DNA of 64,000 nt from Zea mays. Taxonomy: Eukaryota > Streptophyta > Magnoliopsida > Poales > Poaceae. The notes beneath the pieces are model-generated. The model saw only the letters and a list, made by a program, of their open reading frames with translations, did not search any database and was not told the DNA's origin. Location of the stretch: assembly GCF_902167145.1 (NCBI RefSeq), contig NC_050098.1:109530207-109594206 (forward strand), given 5' to 3'. This document shows positions 45,976 through 57,256 of this stretch, piece by piece; position 1 is the stretch's first letter, and each line of letters starts with the position of its first letter. A program made the translations under genes and the position numbers.

Positions 45976-48900
45976 TGTAACACCCTGAATTTGGGCGTAT
46001 AAAATTTCTTTCTAATTATCACCCAAATTCATGTGTTACTCCTCTCTCTCACTCTAGGTTTTATCTCTCCCTAGATTCTCTCTCCCTTTTTCCCTTTTGA
46101 GTAGAAATAGCTTAAAGTTAGGGGGATTTAATTATTTATTTTTGCCAAAACATTATGAGTCATGACATGTTGCATCATGCTGAGCTTAAAATATTCTTTG
46201 AATTGTTGCACAAGTTTGAATTTATTTGAATTTGAAACCTAGTTTGAATTTGGATTTGAAAACCCTAGAGAAAATAAATAGAAAAGGAATTAGAAAATCT
46301 AGAGAAAAAGAAAAAGAGAAAGCAGCCTAGTCGGCCCACTAAGCCCAGCTTCGCCCGCGTGCCTTCGGTCTCTGATAGGTGGGCCCTGCCTGTCGGCACC
46401 GACTCGCGCCCCTCCTCCCTTTCTCCCTCTCGCTGTTCGATGGGGTCGCCCTGTCGGCGCTTCGGCCCGTTATGCGCTCGCGCGTCTGTGTCGCTGTCCC
46501 GCGGGCCCCGCTCGCTAGTCCCTCCCCCTCCTCCTTCAACTGCTCACCTGTGTGGACCGCGCACACGCACGCCGAGATCGCCAAGCCCACGTTGCCACCC
46601 AGCTCCAAACTGGCACCCTAACCCCCTCTACAAGTCCCCGCACACCCCACTTCCCCCCTGCCTCGCTCATTTCACCTCTGCCTACTCACCCAAGCTGCGC
46701 GCGCCGGTTCTTCATGCCCACCGGAGCTTCCACGTCACCAGGCCCCCTGCGCCCGAATTCGTCGCCGGTAGAGCTCGGCCGCCGTCCGCGATCGTGCTCC
46801 GCCACCGTTACGCCCAGCCCCGTCCTCATCCCTGCTCCACCCGAGGTGAATTTCCCCGCCGGACTTTCTCTTCTCTCTCCCCCATTTCCTCTGTTCCGTC
46901 TATTAGTCATCGGTGATCGTCGGTTTTGGTCCCGCGTCGTTGAACCGAGTCCGCCCGGCCAACCGCAGCCGCCTCGTGCCCAGTTCGCCCGCGCGGACTC
47001 ACTGACTCCGGCCATGGCGCTCGCGCCGTGCGCACTACCGATGTAGACGGTGGTCCTGACAGGGAGGAACTACCCGTCAGCCTCCCCTTTTCTTTCCCCA
47101 CTCTTGGTCACTGCTTGGAGGGCCCCGTCTGTCAGCACATGCCCACGATATCACGCCTGTGTGTGCCCTCCACCGCTGACTAGCGGGCCCGACCTCCCCG
47201 CGGCCCCATTTGTCAGGCTCCCGCCGTTTCCCCCCTGTTGGTCTGAGTCGCCGATCCGTGAGCCCCGCCCGGTAGGGAGCGCTCGCGCTCGCATCCCGCA
47301 CCGGGGACACCCGGGCCGCTGACGCGTGGGACTCGCCGGTCAGCCCTTGCGTCCGATCCCGCGCGCCCGCTTCTAATCTCGGGTGGCCGAGAAGCCAGGA
47401 TACCCTTTCGCTGTGGTTGTTTTGCTTAAGACCCCCTCGGCTTTCTGCGAATAGAACCCGCCGTCCTTAGACTTTACGTGCAGGTCCCTGAGTTATTACA
47501 AACAGACCCTATCCTTTTAAATAATTACAGAATAGGGCTTAATTTTGTATTTTCAACTCCTAAACTTGTTTATTTCATATATTTTACATATGAACTCCAA
47601 ATTTAGTGATTCAAATTGCAAAATGTTCATAGAATTATTCTTTGTTTAAATAAATTAGTTTCATTTACATTCTATATTTTCTAATTTTTATAGTTAACTA
47701 TGAACTAGAATATGTTTAGATTTGTTTATTTAATAAAATAGAAAGGGAAAACCCTAGAGATTAAAGCATGTTTAATCTTGTAAGAATAATAATGTGTATT
47801 ACATGAATTCATCTCTGTTCTAATTTTTAGGTCACAATAAAAAAATTGAACTATGTTATGTATTTGTGAGTAACACTTAGAGAAGTAATAATCTATTTCC
47901 AAATGAAGTTGGTTTATGTTATAGTTTATGTTATGCTTTGAACCCATTGTCCCTTATGTAGTATTGTGCCTTTTGAGATGTATTCCTATGTTTGTACATG
48001 TTTGGTGTGTTGTTCATTTGTACTTTCCAAATGTATTGAATGCATGCTCGCTTTATTTAGACAACGAGCAGTCCGAGGTTCCTGAGTGTGTTGTTGGAGA
48101 CCTCCCTGAGCAACAACCTGGTGAAGGCAAGTGTCCTCTGACCTAATATGTCCTACATACTCTATAATTCATTGTCCCGCATTACTTTATGAAACCTAAG
48201 GATTGACTAGTCTGTATTTAGCTTATCCTTGTCTACCTTTTGGGTTATCATGGTTAGCATTTTACTTTATGATACTGTTATCCTGATGAGCTTATGATAA
48301 TCTAGGGGGCTCAGGCCTTTTTCCTGAGTACCTCTCCGTAAGGACCTGTTTGTGGAGTGACCACCCGGGATAACAGTGCAACCATGAGGGTGGAATGGGA
48401 CGCCCTTAACTGATTAATTAGATGAACCTGGTGGTGTAGTTGGCTTTGCCGGAGGGCCCTCAATGGGGGCCAGGGTGTAGTGCTCGCTCTGCCAGGGTTG
48501 GGGTGCAGAGGTTCATTCGATTTGGTTTTGTTAGTCACCCACCATGGGGAGGTGTACTGCGTTTGTACGACTGGCGAAACCTAACGAGCAGCTATGCACC
48601 AGAGGAGTCTTTGTAAAGGCTACATAGTGAAACCTTGCCGACTCACCTTAGTAGTGTTTGAGGGTTTGATCGACCCGAGGCATAAAGGGATCACGACTTG
48701 TGGGTAAAGTGTACAACCTCTGCAGAGTGTTAGAAACTGGTATATCAGCCGAGCTCATGGTTAAGAGCAGCCTTGGGATCCTCTTTGATTAGAAGAACTT
48801 TGGATACTTTTATGATGATGGTTAATAATGATGTTACAAGATCTGATCTCTGGTATTTCCTCTTTTGAGGAGGTACTTCTGGGTAATAACTGGGTTTATT

Positions 48901-49421
48901 ACAAAAACTTGGCTCTACTAATAATAATAAATATTTGACCAACTAAAAGCAACTGCTTAACCTCAACTCCATATACAGCTAGTCCACTTTAGCCAAACGG
49001 GACATTTGCTAAGTACATTGATGTGTACTCACCCTTGCTTTACACAACACCCCCACCCCAGGTTGTCCCCACTATAGTCAGTGCTCAGGAGTTGATGCTT
49101 TCAACATGGATGACTTCGACGAGTTTCAGGACTACGACGAGTTCTAGTTCTTTCTTAGTGGCAAACCCCCAGTCAGCTGCCTGTGAAGGCTTAACATCTA
49201 CGTTTCATTTCTCCGCACTTTGATAGTTATGTTAAAGACAATGGTAATGTATTAGATTCTATGGATGTCTTGGACATCTTGATGTAATAAAGTACCTTTC
49301 CGCTATTTATTTCGAGCATTGTGTGATGATGTCCAATTATCTAATCACTGTGTACGTGAGTTTTTGATCCTGACACGTACATGGTTTGCATTCGGTTTAC
49401 CTTCCAAAACCGGGTGTGACA
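45976..49421 (+). repeat. 5' LTR of E6 (3,446 bp)
   Basis: It runs from TGTAACACCCTGAATTTG to CCGGGTGTGACA. A GC-rich and CpG-rich segment (46330-47420) probably holds the promoter. ORFs in it (for example 46359-46916) are compositional and show no domain. A short acidic open stretch 48061-48146 (NEQSEVPECVVGDLPEQQPG) follows an AG and ends TAA. A block at 48360-48720 is shared with the E4 LTR. Confidence 0.9.
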
Positions 49422-49425
49422 TAAG

Positions 49426-49437
49426 TGGTATCAAAGC
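49426..49437 (+). other. Primer-binding site of E6
   Basis: TGGTATCAAAGC lies 4 nt after the LTR end; it is complementary to an initiator tRNA-Met 3' end. Confidence 0.82.
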
Positions 49438-49657
49438 CTTGCTGACTGTAGGACCGCTAACCTAGAATAGAATGGTCACCCTAAGGACTATAGACCCCTA
49501 CTCTTACCTTGACCTTAGAGTCTTTTCAAAAGTTGGTCATCTTGACCAACTCTATGTTATCTACTTATCTCAAAAAGTTTTGTCTCACTTTTCTTTCTGT
49601 TTACTTTCTGGTCTCATAGTTCTACTCTTACTCGTGTGCTTATGATGTCTATTGTAG

Positions 49658-50683
49658 ATGGCTCGTATCAGGTGCACTGCACGTAAGTCTGTGATCCCCT
49701 TTTTGCCTTCTCGCCTGGCGGAGCGTCCACTGCGTCGTACGGTGCCAGGTCAGTCCAGTCAGCTGGAGAGACTGCATCGTCGCCTGCACAAGGAGCAGGA
49801 GCGCCGACGCCAGGAGCAGGAGCAGGAGCAGCATGACTCTTCCCCCTCACCTCAGCAGGAGGTGGAGTCTGAGAGGCCGCCTTCCCCTGCAGCTCAGCCA
49901 AAGATGGCCCCTGCACCACCACAGGGCATCCCGGCTGCTGGAGGAGACCCTGACGAAGACGGAGACGACGATGACGCCGGTGGCAGTTCGGGCCACGACA
50001 CGGAGCTCTCGGAGGAGCCGGAGCCGGAGGGATGGATCGCTAGACCCATCACTCGTGACGCCACTCGCGGGTGTCACTTCCACGACGCTCTCGATACCCT
50101 ATTGCGTTGGGCCTTCGATCGACACACTTGGTCCATCGAGTACTGTTGTGTAGTCTTCCAGCATCGTCGCGGGCTATGCCCGGACCAGTGGGAGGCTACT
50201 TGCTTGGTGCGCCATCTGGACGATGATGTCCGGGGTGCAGAGGCCTTCTCAGAGCACTATTCTATTACTGAGAGGGATACTGCCGAGGCAACCATGCAAG
50301 ATGCAGCACGACGAGCGCTTTCTCAGTATTGCTCGTTGTTCAGCGGGGTAGCTGATGGTCTTGTCCTGGAGTACTACCCTCGCCGTTCAACCAGCAGTGC
50401 TGGAGGTGTGATTTCTTCGCCAGTTGGTGAGGGCAATCCCAGGCTGAACATCATGGTCAACTTGGCTGTCATGCTCAACACAGAGTTGGACCACGCCCTT
50501 GATGAGTTGGGCAAGGTTCGGGCGGAGGTTGCGGAATTGTGTGCTGAGTGCGCAGCACGCCACTATCTGGATGGTGGTTCTCCCGCCCCTGTCGGGATTC
50601 AGCACCCTTACCGTTCATCGCCCCGTGGTCGCTTCGACTATGGTACCCCAGACTATAGGACCCGGATAGATTTGGATCCCTAG
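49658..50683 (+). CDS. ORF ahead of gag in E6 with histone H3-tail-like N-terminus (341 aa, intact)
   Basis: Function unknown. ATG 49658 follows CTATTGTAG. The protein starts MARIRCTARKSVIPF. In H3, counting Met, the start is MARTKQTARKST, so M, A1, R2 and T6-A7-R8-K9-S10 coincide, and Arg replaces Lys4. Then come a charged Gln/Glu/Arg coiled coil (LERLHRRLHKEQERRRQEQEQ), an acidic low-complexity stretch (GGDPDEDGDDDDAGGSSGHD) and a folded-looking domain (FHDALDTLLRWAFDRHTWSI, YCCVVFQHRR, CLVRHLDDDVRGAEAFSEHY). A C-terminal helix (LDHALDELGKVRAEVAELCA) ends it. It is the only long ORF of E6 with no stop, while gag downstream has several. E2 carries a shorter, decayed counterpart at the same place. 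Confidence 0.85.
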   Translation: MARIRCTARKSVIPFLPSRLAERPLRRTVPGQSSQLERLHRRLHKEQERRRQEQEQEQHDSSPSPQQEVESERPPSPAAQPKMAPAPPQGIPAAGGDPDEDGDDDDAGGSSGHDTELSEEPEPEGWIARPITRDATRGCHFHDALDTLLRWAFDRHTWSIEYCCVVFQHRRGLCPDQWEATCLVRHLDDDVRGAEAFSEHYSITERDTAEATMQDAARRALSQYCSLFSGVADGLVLEYYPRRSTSSAGGVISSPVGEGNPRLNIMVNLAVMLNTELDHALDELGKVRAEVAELCAECAARHYLDGGSPAPVGIQHPYRSSPRGRFDYGTPDYRTRIDLDP

Positions 50684-51036
50684 ATCGATAGAGTCGGAGT
50701 CTGTAATAATGCTTAGTTTAGTGTCTTAGTCTAGTCAGTCTTAGTTAGAGTTGGTTTGCTTATTTTATGTTGGATGCTTGTTATGATGGACATATACTGA
50801 AGTTGGATCTTTGTAATGATTGTCACCAAGGTGTGGGTATCCCCTGCAACTTGGTGTAGTTATTAATAAAGTCGGTTGTTTAGTTGGGTAATCCATTTAT
50901 TTCCACTTTCCTCTTTATCTGTGAAGCTGTCAGTGAAGATGGTCAATTGTTCAGTGCTATGAAGATTTTCTATACATCTTTTCTTATGCTGAAAGACTGC
51001 AGAGTCAGATTTGATATCTGTGTGTGATTTCTACAT
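50684..51036 (+). other. Spacer between the H3-like ORF and gag in E6
   Basis: 353 bp, AT-rich, no ORF of note. It contains GTCTTAGTCTAGTCAGTCTTAG short repeats and TTTTCTTATGCTGAAAGACTGCAG before the gag ATG, possibly splice or internal-initiation signals. Confidence 0.4.
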
Positions 51037-54000
51037 ATGTCTGAGAACAGGCGCAGAGGTGCGAGGCGTGCTCAGCGTGAACAGTAGGCACCGCAAGAGG
51101 AGGCAGCCCCGCAGCAGCATTTGCCACTGCCACCTCAAATGACCATTGAGCAAATGTTCTTGATGCAGACCCAAGCAGTCTAGGCAATTGGTCAGACCTT
51201 AGTAGCTATGCAGCAGGTGCAGCAGCAGCCACCACCACCTCAGCCTCAGGTGCAAGTTCAGATGCCTCAAGTGTCCAGAGACAAGCGATCAGAATTCATG
51301 AGGGGCCATCCCCTAGTCTTTGCCCATTCTGCTGATCCCATGGACACTGAAGATTGGCTGCGTACCGTGGAGCGTGAGTTGCACACTGCCTAGTGCAACG
51401 ATCGTGAGAAGGTGTTGTACGGTCCCCGACAGCTGAGGGGAGCAGCACAGTCTTGGTGGGAGTCTTATCTTGCCACCCATGCCAACTCTGAAGCTATCAC
51501 TTGGGAAGAATTTAGGGACAACTTCCATCGCTACCATGTGCCCGAGGGACTGATGATAGTGAGGAAGGAGGAGTTTCTCGCCTTGAAGCAAGGTCCCATG
51601 TCTATTAGTGAGTACAGGGATAAGTTTCTGCAACTGTCGCGTTATGCACCAGAAGATGTCAACACAGATGCCAAGAGGCAGTACCGCTTCTTGAGAGGAT
51701 TGGTTGATCCCCTCCACTATTAGCTGATGAACCACACTTTCCCTACCTTCCAGCATCTGATCGACAGAGCAATCATGACTGAAAGGAAGCGTCAGGAGAT
51801 GGAGGACAGGAAACGCAAGATTAGTGGACCTCAGGTTGGGAGTAGAAGCCATCCTCGCTACTCAGGCAACCCACCTCAGCCATTCAAGCAAGGTCACCAG
51901 CACCTGCACCAACATCAACGTCAGAACTAGTAGCAGTACTAGTGGCAGTTTCTTCAGCAGCAACAGTACCGTCAGAATAGCCAGCAAGGAGGAAATCAAT
52001 ACCAACGTCAGAGAAACCAGGCAGTCCGTCTTCCTGCCCCAGCAACCAACCAGAACAATCAAGCAGTTCTAGCTCAAGGAGGAAGTCGTGCATGTTTCCA
52101 CTATGGGGAACAAGGCCATTGGGCGAATCATTGCCCAAAGAAAGCAACTCAGCAGCAACCATCTCCCAATGCCCCAGTCGGGCAGAATGCAATGCAGCCA
52201 GGAGGCAACAACTGTGGGCAACCTCGTGCCCAATATGGAAAGGTGAATCACTTGGAGGCCGACACAGTCCAGGAGACTCCAGGAGTGGCACTAGGTATGT
52301 TTTCAGTCGAGTACCATTCTGCAAATGTCTTATTTGATACTGGAGCAACGCATTCTTTTGTGACTGCATCATGGGTAGAATCACATAATGTACCAGTAGC
52401 ACCCATGTATCCACCTATGAGAGTTATTTCAGTTGGTGGAAGGACCCAAACGGATAGATTTTGCCCTAGTGCAAAGGTTCAAATAAGGGGGATAAAGTTC
52501 CCCGTTGATTTAATAGTTATGGGTAATCAGGATATGACTATAGATGTCATCCTAGGGATGAATTGGCTAACCAAGTATCATGCCAGTCTCAGTTGTGATA
52601 AGAGAACGGTGAAATTAGTGTCCCTATCAGGAGAAGAAGTGTTAGTAGATTTGGTCTTGTCAGGACCAAGGAAAGGGAGTTATCACCAAGTCACCGCTCA
52701 TATTGAGAAAATTAAACCATCAGAGGCTATCAATGTAGTGTCAGAATTCCCAGATGTGTTTCCCGAGGAGTTACCAGGTATGCCATCTGAAAGGAAGGTT
52801 GAATTTGCTATAGAGCTTATACCAGGCACCACCCCCATTTCCAAGAGAGCCTCTCAAGTGTCCGGACTAGAGTTGGTGGAACTCAAGAAGCAGATTGATG
52901 AGTTGTCGGAGAAAGGCTACTTTAGACCAAGTACCTCGCCTTGGGCAGCCCCAGTGCTGTTTGTGGAGAAGAAGGATGGCACAAAGAGGATGTGCATTGA
53001 CTACAGATCCTTGAATGAGGTTACTATCAAGAACAAGTACCCCCTGCCTAGAATTGAAGATTTATTTGATCAGTTAAGAGGAGCCAGTGTGTTCTGGAAG
53101 ATAGATCTGAGGTCAGGCTACCATCAGCTTAGAATCCGACCTTCGGATATACTGAAGATAGCATTCATCACCAAGTATGGACTATATGAGTTCACGGTTA
53201 TGTCATTCGGTTTGATGAATGCGCCAGCCTACTTCATGTACTTGATGAACAGTGTGTTCATGGACTACCTCAACAAGTTCGTAGTAGTGTTCATTGATGA
53301 TATTCTTATATATTCCCAGAATGAGCAAGAGCATGAGGAGCATTTGAGGAAAGTACTTCAGAGGCTACGAGATTGTCAGCTGTATGCCAAGCTTAGCAAG
53401 TGCGAGTTCTGGATCAGTGAAGTCCTATTCTTGGGTCACATTATAAACCGAGAAGGATTGGCTGTAGATCCGAAGAAGGTAACAACTATCTTGGACTGGA
53501 AAGCACCAAAAGATATTCGAGGAATCAAGAGTTCCATTGGAATGGCCGGTTATTATTGGTGTTTCATTGAAGCTTTCTCCAAGATTGCCAAGCCAATGAC
53601 AGCCTTGTTGGCAAAGAAGGTTGAGTTCAAGTGGACCCCAGCATGCCAGAAGTCCTTTGAGACATTGAAAGAGAAGTTGACAACGGCACCAGTACTGATG
53701 CTGCCAGATGTTCACAAGCCATTCTCAGTATATTGTGATGCTTCGTACACCGTACTGGGATGTGTGTTAATGCAGGAAGGGAGAGTAGTGGCATACTCGT
53801 CTCGATAGTTGAAGATTCATGAGAAGAATTATCCTACTCATGATCTGGAATTAACAGCCGTGGTTCATGCAGTGAAGACCTGGAGACATTGTCTTTATGG
53901 GAAGAAATGTGATATCTACACAGATCACAAGAGTCTCAAGTACATATTCACCCAGTCAGAGCTAAACATGAGACAACGAAGCTGGCTAGAGTTGATCAAG

Positions 54001-54397
54001 GATTATGAGCTGGAGATTCATTATCACCCAGACAAAGCAAATGTGGTTGCAGATGCTCTTAGCAGGAAAAGTCAAGTCAATATGTTGGCCGCTTACCCGA
54101 TGCTGTATGAGCTAGCGAAGGAGTTCGACAGATTAAGTCTCGGATTTCTGAACAACACTCAAGGAGTGACAATCGATTTGGAACCTACTCTAGAGCAAGA
54201 CATCAGGAAAGGTCAGAAGGATGATGAGAAGATCAATGAGATCCAGCAGCTAATCATAGATGTGAAAGGCAAGGATTTCCATGAAGATGCAGAAGGAGTG
54301 GTATGGTTCAAGGACAGACTGTGTGTTCCCGATATCAAATCAATCCGGGAACCGATTCTCAAGGAAGCCCATGAGACAGCATACTCTATACACCATG
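51037..54397 (+). pseudogene. gag-pol of E6, single frame, truncated in integrase
   Basis: ATG 51037 (MSENRRRGARRAQREQ) opens one continuous gag-pro-pol frame. Gag has MDTEDWLRTVERELHTA, GAAQSWWESYL, ITWEEFRDNFHRYHVPEGL and a zinc knuckle [14 protein letters not shown] whose second Cys is Tyr. The protease has [12 protein letters not shown] and ILGMNWL. RT has [33 protein letters not shown] and [11 protein letters not shown]. RNase H has [14 protein letters not shown] and [12 protein letters not shown]. Integrase begins near 54200 and stops at 54397 where E7 enters. Stops are at 51085, 51181, 51391, 51721, a cluster at 51928-51942 and 53806, mostly TAG where Gln is expected. Pol from 52192 to 53805 is a clean 538-codon ORF. 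Confidence 0.92.
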
Positions 54398-55000
54398 TGT
54401 CACACCCGGTTTTAGAAGGTAAACCGAATGCGAACCATGTACGTGCCAGGATTAGAAACTCACGTACACAGCGATTACATAATTGGACATCATCACACAA
54501 TGCTCGAAATAAATAGCGGAAACGTACTTGATTACATCAAGATGTCCAAGACATCCACAGAGTCTATTACATAACCATTGATCAACATAATTATCAAAGT
54601 GCGGAAATACGAAACATAGATGCTAAGCCTACACAGGCAGCTGACTGGGGTTTGCCACTAAGAAAGGACTAGAACTCGTCATATTCCTGGAACTCCTTGA
54701 AGTCATCCATGTTGCCAGCATCACCTTCTGAGCACTGAGTACACTGGGGACAACCTGGACTAGGGGTGGTGTGTAAAGCAAGGGTGAGTACACATCAACA
54801 TACTCAACAAATGTCCCGTTTGGCTAAAGTGGACTAGCTGTATATGGAGTTGAGGTCAAGCAGTTGCTTTTAGTTGGTCAAATATTTGTTATTATTAGTA
54901 GAGACAAGTTTTAGTAATAAACCCAGTTATTACCCAGAAGTACCTCCTCAACAGAGGAAATACCAGAGTTCAGATTTTATAACATCATTGTTAACCATCA
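54398..55000 (-). repeat. 3' portion of the E7 3' LTR
   Basis: It is the reverse complement of E6 LTR positions about 48815-49421, including the TTGACCAACTAAAAGCAACTG and GTGTACTCACCCTTGC stretches. It stops at TTAACCATCA (54991-55000). Confidence 0.88.
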
Positions 55001-56523
55001 ACATACCAGAGATCGAATTCCTTCGCTAGCTCATACGGCATCGGGTGAGCGGCCAACATATTAACTTGACTTTTTTCTACTAAGAGCATCTACAACCACA
55101 TATGCTTTGCCTAGGTGATAATGAATCTCCAGCTCATAATCTTTAATCAATTCCAGCCATCTTTGTTGCCTCATGTTTAACTCTAACTGAGTGAATATGT
55201 ACTTGAGACTCTTGTGGTCCGTGTAGATATCACACTTCTGCCCATAAAGATAATGCCTCTAGGTCTTCAATGCATGAACCACTGCTGCTAATTCAAGATC
55301 ATGAGTAGGATAATTTTTCTCATGAATCTTCAACTGTCGGGACGAGTATGCCACTACTCTCCCTTCCTACATCAACACACATCCCAGTCCGGTATACGAA
55401 GCATCCCAATACACTGAGAATGGCTTGTGAACATCTGGCAGAATCAGTACTGGTGCCATTGTCAACTTCTCTTTCAATGTCTCAAAGGACTTTTGGCATG
55501 CTGGGGTCCACTTGAACTCAACCTTCTTTGCCAACAATGCTGTCATTGGCCTGGCAATCTTGGAGAAACCTTCAACGAAATGTCGATAATAACCGGCCAT
55601 TCCGATGAAACTCTTGATTCCTCGGACATCTTTTGGTGCTTCCAGTCCAAGATAGTTGTTACCTTTTTCGGATCTACAGCCAATCCTTCTCGGTTTATAA
55701 TGTGACCCAAGAATAGGACTTCACTGATCCAAAACTCGCACTTGCTAAGCTTGGCATACAGCTGACAGTCTCGTAGCCTCTGAAGTATATTCCTCAAATG
55801 CTCCTCATGTTCTTGCTCATTCTGGGAATATATAAGAATATCATCAATGAACACTACTACGAACTTGTCGAGGTAGTCCATGAACGCACTGTTCATCAAG
55901 TACATGAAGTAGGCTGGTGCATTCATCAAACCAAATGACATAACCGTGAACTCATACAGTCCATACTTGGTGATGAATGTTGTCTTCGGTATGTCCGAAG
56001 GTCGGATTCTGAGTTGATGGTAGCCTGACCTCAGGTCTATCTTCGAGAACACACTGTCTCCTCTCAACTGATTGAATAAATCTTCAATTCTGGGCAGGGG
56101 GTACTTGTTCTTGATAGTAACCTCATTCAAGCATCTGTAGTCAATGCACATCCTCTTTGTTCCATCCTTTTTCTCCACAAATAGCACTAGGGCTGCCCAA
56201 GGCGAGGTACTCGGTCTGATATAACCTTTCTCCGACAACTCATCAATCTGCTTCTTGAGTTCCACCAATTCTGGTTCGGACACTCGATAGGCTCTCTTGG
56301 AAATAGGGGTGGTGCCTGGTATAAGCTCTATGGCAAATTCAACCTTCCTTTCAGGTGGCATACCTGGTAATTCCTCGGGAAACACATCTGGGAAATCTGA
56401 TACTACATTGGTAGCCTCTTATGGTTTAATCTTCTCAATATGGGCGGTGACTTGGTGACAACTCCCTTTCCTTGATCCAGACAAGACCAATTCCACTGAC
56501 ACTTCTTCTCCTGATAGGGACAC
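55001..56523 (-). pseudogene. pol fragment of E7 (RT and RNase H)
   Basis: Starting at 56523 on the minus strand, the frame covers the end of the protease region. RT at 55543-56385 has [48 protein letters not shown] and [12 protein letters not shown] frameshift near 55640 follows, then [18 protein letters not shown] and RNase H VYWDASYTGLGCVLM (Cys of the usual YCDAS changed to Trp) at 55367-55600. Stops break the rest to about 55020, where GCTAGCGAAGGAATTCGA still matches E6. The catalytic FIDD box is intact. It is closely related to E6 pol, with scattered differences. Confidence 0.9.
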
Positions 56524-57196
56524 TGTTGGGGGCCTTTGTCTTCCGAAGGTCCTCAAAAACATGACTAACAATGTTTCCCAAGTGTAATACACATATAGGC
56601 ACCTTCGGACTCAAGATGAAGTTGTACACAATATGGGAAATAGGGTCGGAACGAAGGCTGAACCAGCGCCGAAGCTACGCGCAAGGGAGCTTCGGCTCGA
56701 TACCAGAAGAAGGAACCGACTTAAGGAGGAAAAGGCTATCTAGTCCCCAACAGATTGTTCTTAAGTCAATAGTAAACATGAAGGGCATGAATGTAATTTC
56801 ACACAGGCTGCGCCCTGTGCCTATAAATAGATGAACAGTACCCTCGTACTATTCATGCTGACTTGTACTCGCTCGCGCATCACGCTTGTACCTTTGCTTT
56901 CTGTCAACCCGAAGGTACAAATGTAATTCAATATAGTTTTTATTCATTCATGATTATATAATAAAAGATATATCAATGATGTCATATGATTATTCGTGTT
57001 ATTTCTCATGTTTCATATGCTTCGTCTTTCATTAATATACGCTGTAATCATGAAGGTACGTCTTTCATGACCTTCGTCCGAAGATCGTTATATCCTTAGG
57101 GAAATAACGCTTCGAGGGACGAAGGGCATTAACCATTGACCTATTTTTGTGTTGCCTTGTTCTTAATTCATAGCATTTGAGAACAAGTGTCCAACA
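56524..57196 (+). repeat. 5' LTR of E8 (673 bp)
   Basis: It runs from TGTTGGGGGCC to AGTGTCCAACA. TATA box TATAAATA lies at 56822-56829. From about 56795 onward (ATGTAATTTCACACAGGCTG) the sequence aligns with E1 and E3; upstream it aligns with E1 only. Confidence 0.93.
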
Positions 57197-57220
57197 TTGG
57201 CGCCCACCTCCGGTGTACTC
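57197..57220 (+). other. Primer-binding site of E8
   Basis: TTGGCGCCCACCTCCGGTG directly follows the LTR, as in E1 and E3. Confidence 0.8.
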
Positions 57221-57256
57221 ACTTCCACAACCTTCGGCAAAGCATAGACCTTCGTC

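Larger units (their letters stand above)
45976..54397 (+). mobile_element. E6: Tekay/Del-type chromovirus, cut by E7
   Basis: 5' LTR 45976-49421, PBS 49426-49437, an intact ORF with an H3-like N-terminus (49658-50683) and gag-pol (51037-54397) to the start of integrase are visible. E7 then interrupts it. CTATC (45971-45975) is the expected target duplication. Confidence 0.9.
54398..56523 (-). mobile_element. E7: deleted, inverted relative of E6, cut by E8
   Basis: The minus strand reads, right to left, pol from the protease/RT junction to the RNase H end, then jumps straight to the 3' part of an LTR that ends at 54398 (TGTCACACCC, the complement of GGGTGTGACA). Integrase and most of the LTR are missing. 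It interrupts E6 at 54397; CCATG (54393-54397) is the expected duplication. The 5' part should lie beyond E8, right of the window. Confidence 0.88.

Noticed and set aside
46359..47322. Several overlapping ORFs of 64-185 codons on both strands
   Set aside because: High GC and low stop density of the E6 LTR explain them; no domain, no shared frame with related LTRs.
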